The notes under the pieces were generated by a model that worked only from the letters and a program-made list of their open reading frames with translations, was not told where the DNA came from and made no database searches. Below are positions 1-8,300 of a stretch of DNA of 15,674 nucleotides, one piece after another. Source of the stretch: JAIXWP01 sp049318685 (lineage in GTDB: Bacteria; Bacteroidota; Bacteroidia; Flavobacteriales_D; Sanyastnellaceae). The stretch's first letter is position 1, and each line of letters opens with the position of its first letter. The position numbers and the translations under genes were made by a program. The stretch is from positions 1-15,674 of the forward strand of contig JBMOFW010000050.1 in NCBI GenBank assembly GCA_049318685.1, read 5' to 3'.

Positions 1-1507
1 TGATATTGAATATCTGCTCAGGGTTTACATTACCACAATGTGGACATTCACTTTCAGTAAGATTGACTTGATTGACAAGACGTTTGAAGTAAATAATGCT
101 TTCAACCGGGTTGCCATAATAAATCGGAAATCCCCCCCTGTCGAGGATAAACAATTTATCCAGCATTTTAAAAATATCGCTACTCGGTTGATGAATCACC
201 ACAAAAATCAACTTGCCGCGAAGCGTGAGCTCTTTTAGCAAGTCCATAATATTTTCCGAATCGCGGCTCGACAAGCCACTGGTTGGTTCGTCAACAAAAA
301 GTACCGAAGGTTCACGGATCAACTCCAAAGCAATATTCAATCGTTTGCGTTGTCCACCGGAAATTGTTTTTTCCAATACCGATCCTACCTTCAAATCCTT
401 GCACTCGTATAATCCGATACTTTGTAACGTATGGATCACCAAGTCTTTAATCTCATCGTGTGATTTATCTCTAAAGCTGAGTTTGGCATTGTAGTAGAGA
501 TTTTGAAACACACTCAATTCTTCTATCAACAGATCATCTTGCGCTACATAGCCCAATACACCGGAAATTTGTTCATTTTGTCGGTGAATGTCTATACCAT
601 TGATCGTTACGCTTCCGTAGGTCGGCGTGTAATTTCCGTTGAGCACATTGAGCAAGGTTGATTTTCCCGAACCACTGCCTCCCATGATGCCCACTAAATT
701 GCCCCCGTGCTCCTTAATATTGAATTGATGTAAGGCTTGCTTTTTATTTGTGGGAAAATAATAGCTGACGTTTTCAGCGCGGAATTCGATCCGAGTACCC
801 GATTCAATTTTCAGGAATTTGTGTAATACGTCACTATAAAACACCGGGCTAATTTTGGTCCCCCGAATGTTTGCTCCCTGACCGAAAACATACGTTTTGG
901 TCGGAACGATACTTTGACTGTTTAAGAAAATTGCATCCGAACCATAGTAACGCACGAAAAATAAATTCTCCGATTCCAAACGCAAGAAGATCAATTTTCC
1001 GCGCAGTCCATCAACACTCAATACACCCGAATTATCATGCAAATGATTGTTGGATTTGGCAACGAGAAACGCACTGTTGTCAAATTCGGTTTCTGCATTG
1101 GACTCTGTTAATTGGCGAATCAGATCAAAGGTTTCCTTCTCCACATTAAATGCGTCGGCGACCGTTTGAATGAACTCCCATTCTTGTTCACCACCCGCCT
1201 TGAATTCCGTTATGAAATCCAGGAGACGAATGAGTACAAAATACTTTTCTTTTTGTTGAAGCTCTTTGTTGATTTGATCACAAATGAGTAATACTTTAAC
1301 CGAAGCGAGGGATGTGCGTTTTTCTGAAGACTTTCCTTGGTGGAACTTTTCTGCGAACTGTTCATACTCGCTCAAGTACTTGTTGACAAGATCCTTGTTA
1401 AGTTGCTGACGCAAAAATACCGCTACTATCTCTTTCCCAGAAGCCTTATTGGCACCGGCAATAATAGCAAACAATTGCATTAGCGCACGAAGGATACCTG
1501 CACTCAT
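1..1507 (-). CDS. ABCG-type ABC transporter with N-terminal TerB-like domain (3' end cut by window)
   Basis: This is the ATPase half of a predicted ABCG/EPP-type ABC transporter; 502 residues are visible, and the transmembrane half would lie beyond position 1. The N-terminal ~135 residues form a helical region resembling the TerB domain (ALMQLFAIIA, then EKYFVLIRLLDFI). A segment at ~160-240 is predicted beta-rich and somewhat FHA-like. The ATPase follows: Walker A GGSGSGKST at 276-284, Q-loop region AQDD, signature ISGGQRKRLN from 382, Walker B VLFVDEP with D406/E407, and H-loop H439. The signature and the GLSSRDSE D-loop resemble the White/ABCG family. A CPHC pair (C488, C491) closes the visible part; it could bind a metal or form a disulfide. 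The ATG at 1507 begins MSAGILRALMQLF, matching how I remember homologues starting. The substrate is unknown. It lies 35 bases after the small secreted gene, probably in one transcript. Confidence 0.9.
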   Translation of the reverse strand, partial: MSAGILRALMQLFAIIAGANKASGKEIVAVFLRQQLNKDLVNKYLSEYEQFAEKFHQGKSSEKRTSLASVKVLLICDQINKELQQKEKYFVLIRLLDFITEFKAGGEQEWEFIQTVADAFNVEKETFDLIRQLTESNAETEFDNSAFLVAKSNNHLHDNSGVLSVDGLRGKLIFLRLESENLFFVRYYGSDAIFLNSQSIVPTKTYVFGQGANIRGTKISPVFYSDVLHKFLKIESGTRIEFRAENVSYYFPTNKKQALHQFNIKEHGGNLVGIMGGSGSGKSTLLNVLNGNYTPTYGSVTINGIDIHRQNEQISGVLGYVAQDDLLIEELSVFQNLYYNAKLSFRDKSHDEIKDLVIHTLQSIGLYECKDLKVGSVLEKTISGGQRKRLNIALELIREPSVLFVDEPTSGLSSRDSENIMDLLKELTLRGKLIFVVIHQPSSDIFKMLDKLFILDRGGFPIYYGNPVESIIYFKRLVNQVNLTESECPHCGNVNPEQIFNI

Positions 1508-1542
1508 GGACGATTCGTATTAGACTGTAGAATAATCTCTTT

Positions 1543-1953
1543 CTATTTTTTAAAACCAATGATAACCACCGCGCAACCGGAGCTTGAACGTGATTGATCG
1601 AGCATCGCTTCTACTTTCACCGTAATCGTATGATCGATAACAAAATCCCAGTATGGCGCGTTGCTAAATTCAGCATTAGAAAAAAGCAAATTGCCCATTT
1701 CATCAACCAACTTAAAAATCAAATTACCATCCGAATTGCCACTGCATGCCGCAATGCGGTATGTATTTCCTGCAAAAAGAGTCGTTTTAAATTCTGCATT
1801 TTCTGTGCCGGTGAGCAACGCTCGGTAAGCTTGGCCATCCGAGATGTAGTTTTCGTTGATGTGCTTTTCACATTGACCAGCAAGGCTATCACATTGGGAA
1901 AAACCAATGAAAGCCATCAAAGAAAGAAGGAGGGTGAAGACAGTTTTTTTCAT
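1543..1953 (-). CDS. small secreted protein of unknown function (Bacteroidota type)
   Basis: The 136-residue product has a clear N-terminal signal peptide (MKKTVFTLLLSLMAFIGFSQ, cleavage likely after FSQ), so it should be periplasmic or surface-located. The mature part has four cysteines (QCDS, GQCEK, AACSG, GCAVV), which could form two disulfides. Its pattern of short hydrophobic strands (FKTTLFAGNTYRIAAC, NLIFKLVDEMGNLLF, WDFVIDHTITVKVEA) suggests a small beta-sandwich. The ending CAVVIIGFKK resembles the end of a small secreted protein family I recall from other Bacteroidota, but I cannot name a function. It lies 9 bases after the lipoprotein gene and 35 before the ABC transporter gene on the same strand, so the three are probably co-transcribed and may act together in the envelope. 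Confidence 0.8.
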   Translation of the reverse strand: MKKTVFTLLLSLMAFIGFSQCDSLAGQCEKHINENYISDGQAYRALLTGTENAEFKTTLFAGNTYRIAACSGNSDGNLIFKLVDEMGNLLFSNAEFSNAPYWDFVIDHTITVKVEAMLDQSRSSSGCAVVIIGFKK

Positions 1954-1962
1954 GGTTTTTTC

Positions 1963-2853
1963 TTATTGAGTGATCAACGTTCGAATAACTTCAATTCTAT
2001 TTTTAATCTCCGCCATTTGTTCATCGCTCATTTTTACAGAACTGTTGCTGCGGATATAAGTTGTTTTTTCTTTCGAATCAGTAATGGGCTTTTCATATTC
2101 ATAGGTCGATTCGAGTGAATTGTAAAGAGAGGTCAACATATCCAATTCTTTTTTAATTGGATCCATAGCAGAATTATTCATTTCCTTCAGCAAGTTGTTT
2201 AGGCTTGAACAAGCGTGTTTTTGCTCAGCAATTCGAGTTTTCACCTCTGCGCTAACCGAAGCAGCTTCCACCGCCAAGTGGAGCGACTCGATCCAACCTC
2301 CGAAAAGAATCAAACCAGCAAGATCAGCGCGTTGGCTGTTTTTCAAGTACTTATCTGCCGAATGAAAAAACTGACCACTTAATTTCAATACAGAATCCCT
2401 TTGGGAAATGTTGTTGGAAAGGCGGCTAACCAATTTGCCATCAATATGTTCTAAAACTTCGAGCTCGCCGGCTAATTTACCCACTGCATCGAAATAATCA
2501 TTGGCTTTTTGAGCTTGACCATAATTGGCCAAATAGGCCAAATCTGCTCCGTACACCCCCAAATTCATCGATTTTTTGTATTCATCCAAATAGAGTTCTC
2601 TTTTGGAGAGATCGCTCAATACTTCTGGTTTGAAAGGCACATTGGCCTTTTGAACCAAAATTGCCAATTGATTGGGAGATGGAATCGAAATGATTTGACC
2701 ATTCAACTTGATGGTTCCGGATGAAGAAACGCTGTTGCTGTCGGCACCAGATGCATTGTTTCCACTCGAATTAGGCTGTTCGCAGCCGAGTTGGACAATG
2801 GTCAGTGTAGCTAAAGCAACAACACCTAAAATGAAAGCCGGGCGGAGATTCAT
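1963..2853 (-). CDS. predicted lipoprotein, alpha-helical, unknown function
   Basis: The 296-residue product begins with a hydrophobic segment ending in a lipobox-like QLGC (cysteine at residue 24), followed by a Ser/Asn/Gly-rich linker to about residue 48. This suggests a lipid-anchored envelope protein. The rest appears almost wholly helical, with heptad-like stretches at ~125-160 and ~205-250 and no recognisable catalytic motif. A hydrophobic helix LAGLILFGGWIESLHLAVEA sits near the middle. Proteins with a similar central GGWIE segment occur in Bacteroidota as conserved hypotheticals, from memory and not verified. It is the first gene of the minus-strand operon with the small secreted protein and the ABC transporter. 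No consensus TAnnTTTG promoter was found upstream on the minus strand. Confidence 0.85.
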   Translation of the reverse strand: MNLRPAFILGVVALATLTIVQLGCEQPNSSGNNASGADSNSVSSSGTIKLNGQIISIPSPNQLAILVQKANVPFKPEVLSDLSKRELYLDEYKKSMNLGVYGADLAYLANYGQAQKANDYFDAVGKLAGELEVLEHIDGKLVSRLSNNISQRDSVLKLSGQFFHSADKYLKNSQRADLAGLILFGGWIESLHLAVEAASVSAEVKTRIAEQKHACSSLNNLLKEMNNSAMDPIKKELDMLTSLYNSLESTYEYEKPITDSKEKTTYIRSNSSVKMSDEQMAEIKNRIEVIRTLITQ

Positions 2854-2991
2854 AGTGTCGTTTTATTAATTATTCACTTGTTCTTGTACGGGACGTGCTC
2901 CAAAAAAGATACGTTCCATGAACAAAGAAAAGATTTTTCCGGTCTCCTCGCCTTACATTTGCAACTACTTTATCAAAGGCATAAGACTCAT
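2854..2991. other. divergent intergenic region between lipoprotein gene and ffh
   Basis: These 138 bases separate two divergently transcribed genes. The rightward promoter of ffh is annotated within it. The frame of ffh stays open back to an ATG at 2878, but that extension runs through the promoter and lacks any resemblance to Ffh proteins, so it is treated as non-coding. No SRP RNA or other structured RNA was recognised here. Confidence 0.7.
2954..2961 (+). promoter_or_regulatory. Bacteroidota -7 promoter element of ffh
   Basis: TACATTTG matches the Bacteroidota primary sigma factor element TAnnTTTG exactly and lies 30 bases before the ffh ATG at 2992. A T-run at 2934-2938 is a weak candidate for the -33 element. 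Confidence 0.6.
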
Positions 2992-4332
2992 ATGTTTGAA
3001 AATTTAACCGAGAAATTTGACAGGGCGTTTAAGATCCTAAAAGGGGAAGGAAAAATCACCGAGATCAATGTTGCTGAAACACTGAAAGAAGTTCGTCGCG
3101 CTCTACTCGATGCGGACGTTAGTTTCAAGACGGCAAAGGATTTTACAGAAAAGGTTAAAGAAACAGCTCTAGGTCAAAATGTGCTATCAGCCGTTAGCCC
3201 CGGCCAATTGTTGGTGAAAATTACCCACGATGAGCTGAAAGAACTCATGGGGGGCAGCGCCGCAGACATTAATTACCAAGGAAATCCGGGTGTTATTTTG
3301 ATGAGCGGACTTCAAGGAAGCGGTAAAACTACGTTTTCGGGAAAACTTGCCAATTATCTTAAAACGAAAAAAGGAAAAAATCCTTTACTCGTGGCTTGCG
3401 ACATTTATCGTCCCGCGGCGATTGACCAGTTGCATGTTGTCGGTGAAAGTATTGGGGTAAATGTTTATAGTGAAAGGGAAAATAAAAATGCTGTTCAAAT
3501 AGCGACCAACGCCATTGCCTACGCCAAGCAAAATGGCTACAATGTGGTTATCGTCGATACAGCGGGTCGTTTGGCGATCGATGAAGAAATGATGGCCGAA
3601 ATCGAACAGGTAAAAAAAGCCATCAACCCTTCAGAAACGCTTTTCGTAGTCGACTCGATGACGGGTCAAGATGCGGTAAATACCGCTCGTACTTTCAACG
3701 AACGACTTGATTTCAGTGGTGTCGTATTGACCAAGCTCGACGGGGATACCCGCGGTGGAGCTGCACTCTCTATTAAGTCGGAAGTAAATAAACCGATCAA
3801 ATTTGTTGGTACGGGAGAAAAAATGGATGCGCTCGACGTATTCTATCCCGAACGTATGGCAAGTCGTATTCTGGGTATGGGTGACGTGGTCTCACTTGTT
3901 GAAAAAGCCCAAGAACAATACGACGAAGAGCAAGCCAAAAAGCTAGAAAAACGCATCAAGAAAGACCAGTTTGACTTCAATGACTTTCTTGAGCAGATTC
4001 AGCAAATCAAGAAAATGGGTAGTGTCAAAGATTTGATGGGAATGCTCCCGGGAATGGGCAAAGCGTTGAAAGATGTAGAAATCAATGATGATGCGTTCAA
4101 ACATATCGAGGCGATTATACGCTCTATGACCCCCAAAGAACGCAGCAATCCAGGGCTTCTCGATATGAGCCGAAAAAATCGAATCGCCCGAGGAAGTGGT
4201 CGATCATTGGATGAGATCAATAAATTGCTCAAACAATTTGATCAAACCAAACAAATGATGAAGATGATGACCAATAAGAGTCAGATGATGAGTTTGATGA
4301 AAAATATGAAGGGTATGCGCCCACGCATGTAA
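2992..4332 (+). CDS. ffh: signal recognition particle protein Ffh (SRP54 GTPase)
   Basis: Ffh binds SRP RNA and signal sequences of nascent membrane proteins and, as a GTPase with FtsY, delivers ribosomes to the membrane. The 446-residue product has the full family layout. The N domain begins MFENLTEKFDRAFKILKG. The G domain has P-loop GLQGSGKTT at ~106-114, DTAGR at ~189-193, TKLDGDTRGG from ~247 and a closing FVGTGEKMDAL segment. The C-terminal Met-rich M domain begins near residue 320 (LMGMLPGMG; SMTPKERSNPGLL; RIARGSG, the RNA-binding SxRxxRIARGSG motif) and ends in a Met-rich tail. I chose the ATG at 2992 over the in-frame ATG at 2878 because homologues start with MFENL and because the promoter element lies at 2954-2961. 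purC follows after 4 bases. Confidence 0.97.
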   Translation: MFENLTEKFDRAFKILKGEGKITEINVAETLKEVRRALLDADVSFKTAKDFTEKVKETALGQNVLSAVSPGQLLVKITHDELKELMGGSAADINYQGNPGVILMSGLQGSGKTTFSGKLANYLKTKKGKNPLLVACDIYRPAAIDQLHVVGESIGVNVYSERENKNAVQIATNAIAYAKQNGYNVVIVDTAGRLAIDEEMMAEIEQVKKAINPSETLFVVDSMTGQDAVNTARTFNERLDFSGVVLTKLDGDTRGGAALSIKSEVNKPIKFVGTGEKMDALDVFYPERMASRILGMGDVVSLVEKAQEQYDEEQAKKLEKRIKKDQFDFNDFLEQIQQIKKMGSVKDLMGMLPGMGKALKDVEINDDAFKHIEAIIRSMTPKERSNPGLLDMSRKNRIARGSGRSLDEINKLLKQFDQTKQMMKMMTNKSQMMSLMKNMKGMRPRM

Positions 4333-4336
4333 TCCA

Positions 4337-5278
4337 ATGGAAGCATTATATACCACAGCATTTCAATTTCCAGGTCAAACCGCTGTTTACCACGGCAAAG
4401 TTCGCGATGTTTATTCAATTGGTGAAGATGTCTTAGTAATGGTAGCCAGCGATCGCATTAGTGCTTTCGACGTGGTCCTCCCCCGCCCTATTCCATTTAA
4501 AGGCCAAGTGCTCAACCAAATTGCCGCGCACATGCTGGATGCCACCTCTAGCGTGGTTCCGAATTGGAAACTCGCCTCACCCGATCCCAACGTGACTATC
4601 GGAAAACGTTGCGAACCATTCAAAGTAGAAATGGTCATTCGTGGATATTTGACCGGACATGCATGGCGCACCTATAGCTCAGGGCTTCGCACACTTTGTG
4701 GTGTTTCGCTTCCTGAAGGACTCAAAGAGCACGACAAATTGCCTGCGCCTATCATTACCCCTACCACAAAGGCTTCTGAAGGTCATGATGAAGATATTAG
4801 CCGCGAAGAGATACTTAGACAAGGCATAGTTTCTGAGCAAGATTACTTGGTGATTGAAGAATATACCAGAAAATTATTTGCGGAGGGTACACGCATCGCC
4901 GGCGAACGCGGACTCATCCTCGTTGACACAAAATATGAATTTGGTAAAAAAGGCAATGATATTTTGTTGATGGATGAAATCCATACTCCCGACTCTTCGC
5001 GTTATTTCTACAAAGAAGGCTATGAGCAACGTCAAGCGAATGGAGATCAACAAAAACAGTTGAGCAAAGAATTTGTCCGTGAATGGTTGATTGCTAATAA
5101 TTTCATGGGCAAAGAAGGACAAGTAGTTCCCACGATGACCGATGAATTCGTCCAATCTGTTTCAGATCGCTATATCGAATTGTTTGAACTCGTAACCGGT
5201 CGAAAATTTGAAAAGCAAGATTATTCAAATGCGCAAGAGCGCGTTAATCGTGCTGTAATCTCATACCTAGAAAAATAA
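4337..5278 (+). CDS. purC: phosphoribosylaminoimidazole-succinocarboxamide synthase (SAICAR synthase)
   Basis: PurC joins CAIR and L-aspartate using ATP to make SAICAR in de novo purine synthesis, in the cytoplasm. The 313-residue product shows the family motifs in order: GKVRDVY (~21-27, nucleotide-binding region), ASDRISAFDVVLP (~38-50), VIRGYLTGHAW (~100-110), ITPTTKASEGHDE (~142-154), GLILVDTKYEFG (~192-203) and MDEIHTPDSSRY (~212-223). The length fits the ~300-residue form of the enzyme rather than the ~240-residue E. coli form. It begins 4 bases after the ffh stop, so the two are likely co-transcribed and possibly translationally coupled; the functions are unrelated. A strong hairpin terminator follows at once. 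Confidence 0.97.
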   Translation: MEALYTTAFQFPGQTAVYHGKVRDVYSIGEDVLVMVASDRISAFDVVLPRPIPFKGQVLNQIAAHMLDATSSVVPNWKLASPDPNVTIGKRCEPFKVEMVIRGYLTGHAWRTYSSGLRTLCGVSLPEGLKEHDKLPAPIITPTTKASEGHDEDISREEILRQGIVSEQDYLVIEEYTRKLFAEGTRIAGERGLILVDTKYEFGKKGNDILLMDEIHTPDSSRYFYKEGYEQRQANGDQQKQLSKEFVREWLIANNFMGKEGQVVPTMTDEFVQSVSDRYIELFELVTGRKFEKQDYSNAQERVNRAVISYLEK

Positions 5279-5296
5279 TCTTTTTTTTAGATAAAA

Positions 5297-5324
5297 AAAA
5301 AGGAGGTCATTGGACCTCCTTTTT
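5297..5324. terminator. bidirectional intrinsic terminator between purC and the adhesin gene
   Basis: A perfect 12-bp inverted repeat (AAAAAGGAGGTC, loop ATTG, GACCTCCTTTTT) lies between the converging stop codons. The plus strand has a T-run at 5320-5324. Read on the minus strand, the A-run at 5293-5301 gives a T-run of nine. It should therefore end transcription from both sides. Confidence 0.9.
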
Positions 5325-5342
5325 AATTATTCGAATCATTTC

Positions 5343-8300
5343 TTATTTCACGCTGAGCACAGTGATAGAACCCGTATTCTCATATACTTTTCCATCGTAA
5401 CCTACAGCTTTGTAATGGAAGAAATAGGTTCCATCTGAATTTTCACCTGGATTCCATGTATCATAGCTATCGTCATAATCAAAGCCGTTCGGCGCAACTT
5501 CATCCACATCTTTCAATTCTCCTACCAAAGCGCCATAGCGATTGTAGATCTGCATATTGAAATCTTCAATCCAGTTTCCTTGTACACGGTAAGCATCGTT
5601 CAAACCATCATTATTTGTGGTAACTACGTTTGGAATCTTGATTGTAGAGAAATTAAAGACTATCACTTCCATTTCGTCTGTCTCTGAACAGCCGTCTAGA
5701 TTTGCTGTTACAGTTACCGTGTAGAATCCTTCAGAATCATAAAACATCGTTGGTGTTTCGGTAGAACTATTTGTATTGGCAGTAGCACCGTTTCCAAAAG
5801 TCCAATTGAAATCGTCGGCATTCGATGAAACAAAGAAATTGATATCAATTGGCGCGAATCCCTCTGTTGGAGAAGCGGAAATAGAAACGTTGATCTGAGT
5901 TACTATTTGAGTCACTTGAGCACTTCCTGAACAACCATTCGCATCTACACCTGATACCGTATACGTTGTAGTTGATCCTGGACATGCCGTTGGACTGTTG
6001 GTATTGGCACCTGTCAATGTTGAAGCAGGCGTCCAACTGTATGAAGCCAATCCGGTAGCACTAAGCACAGCGCATTCATCTTCACAAACTGCACCCGTAG
6101 TAGAAGCTGTTACAACAGGAAGTGCATTCACAGTCACAGTGACGTTGTCTGAATTCTGACAACCAAACGAGTCAGTTCCAGTAACAGTATAAGTCGTGGT
6201 GACATTGGGTTGAACCGAGGCGCTTTGGTTGTTGCTGGTAAAACCAGTGGCAGTCCACTGATAGCTGCTTGCACCACTTGCTGAAATATTAGTTGAACCA
6301 CCGGCGCAAATTTCAGTATCCGCACCAGCACTTACCGTAGGAAGTGCATGCACCGTGATTGTTTGATTCTGACTCACCGGACAAAGTCCTCCAATAGAAT
6401 AATTTATGGTAAATGTTCCTACACCACTAGTCACGGGAGAGAACATGCCTGTTGCCCCATTGGTGATCCCTGTTCCACTCCATGTTCCTCCACTGGTCGT
6501 TGCTGTGAGCATTTCACTCGCTCCTCCAGCGCAGAAAGAGCCATCATTCAAAAATGATACAGAAGGAATTGGCTGAACTTCAATCGTTGATTGATCTTCT
6601 CCGAAGCAAGAACCGCTGATTGTATACGTCACTTCAATATCGCCCGTACCCGCTAAAGATGGAGTAAATAAACCTGTAGAAGAAACGCCACTTCCTGACC
6701 AAACACCGCCAGCGCTTGCTGCTACAAGTTGAACAGCAGCAGAAGATTCGCAAAGAGGTTCAATATCGGTAATCGTTGCATCCACCGAGCTCACTACGTC
6801 AATCGTCAAGTCAACTTCAATAGGACAACCGTCGTTAACACTATAGGTCACAGTTGATGAACCAATACCCGTTGTAGACGGATCAAAAGTTCCAAGATTA
6901 GCATCTGTAATTCCATTGCCCGACCATGTACCTCCAGCATAATCAGCAGTGAGGTTGATTGGTGTAGATTCGATACACAGTAATCCAGGGTCAGTCAAGT
7001 TTACTGCAGGAGCTTCTGAAATTGTTATTGACTGCGTATCTGTATTCAAGCAAGCATTTGGGACAGTATACGTTACTGTAAAATCGCCCACACCTACAAC
7101 TGCTGGGTCAAAAATCCCAGTAGTTTCGTCCGTAATGCCATCTCCTGACCAAATACCACCAGCTGGAGAAGCAGACAAATCAATTGTTGTATTGTTATTT
7201 AAACAAATAAGTCCAGGATCCGTGATAACCGGATTGGCTGTTGGCCAAATATCTAGGGTGATAGTTGATGATGAACTACATCCTCCACTTGTGTAGGTGT
7301 AAGTCAATGTTTCAAGGCCGACACCGGCCTCAGATGGTGTGAATAAACCAGCAGCAGTTACACCCGTTCCACTCCACGTACCGCCCGCAGGAGTTGCAGT
7401 AAGGTTGATTGGTGCAGATTCGAAACAAAGTAATCCAGGATCAGACAAGTTCACCTCAGGAACTTCTGAAATTGATATTAACTGCGTATCTGAATTCAAG
7501 CAAGCATTCGGTACGGTATACGTTACTGTAAAATCGCCCACACCTACAACTGCTGGGTCAAAAATCCCGGTAGTTTCGTCCGTAATGCCATCTCCTGACC
7601 AAATACCACCCGCTGGAGAAGCTGACAAATCAATTGTCGTATTGTTATTTAAACAGAGCAGTCCAGGATCGGTAATTACCGGATTGGCTGTTGGCCAAAT
7701 ATCTATTGTGATGGTTGATGATGCACTACAGCTTCCACTTGTGAAGGTATAAGTCAATGTTTCAGGACCAGCACCGGCAGCGGATGGTGTGAATAACCCG
7801 GCTGCAGATACGCCCGTTCCACTCCAAGTACCTCCCGCAGGCGTTGCTGTAAGGTTGAATGCCGGATCAAATAAGCAATAGAAACTATTCACGGGATCAA
7901 TCACAGGTGCTACAGGGCCTAAAATTTGACGCGTTTCTGAATCAGAAGAACTGCCACCGCACCAACCTTTTGGACCATTACCACCAATGGTAAGGGTGTA
8001 CGTTGTTTCAACCGATGGGTTGACCGTTGGGGCCAATAAGAAAGCGGCACCGGGAATGGCCATAGTTGGACTCGCAGTCCACAAAAACGAGTTGGTATAG
8101 GGAATTGCCGCAGTAGTAGCAGATGGCACAGTGTACACTGAAGCCGTAGCAGCAGAGCACGTATTGTCGCTTATGGTTGATGAGAAGCCGGATGGTGTGG
8201 TATATGAAATGGTTAACGGCTGTCCGCACAAATCTGTATCAACGAAAGTCAACGTGGCATCGGTTAATGCACCAACGTCTCCACTAATACAGTCATAAAT

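Noticed and set aside
1594..2118. 174-residue plus-strand frame across two minus-strand genes
   Set aside because: It spans the end of the lipoprotein gene and most of the small secreted gene in antisense and has no domain resemblance or promoter element.
2878..2991. N-terminal extension of Ffh by 38 residues
   Set aside because: It runs through the promoter element at 2954-2961, does not resemble Ffh, and homologues start at MFENL.
2854..2991. SRP RNA next to ffh
   Set aside because: No GGAA-tetraloop hairpin typical of the small SRP RNA was seen in this gap.
6949..7752. Two similar plus-strand open frames opposite the adhesin
   Set aside because: They are antisense frames of the 450-bp duplicated units; their likeness is explained by the repeat, and they lack any family resemblance or start signals.
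6400..7850. Regular ~225-base periodicity considered as a CRISPR-like or satellite array
   Set aside because: The period corresponds to ~75-residue protein modules in frame within the adhesin; there are no short direct repeats with unique spacers.
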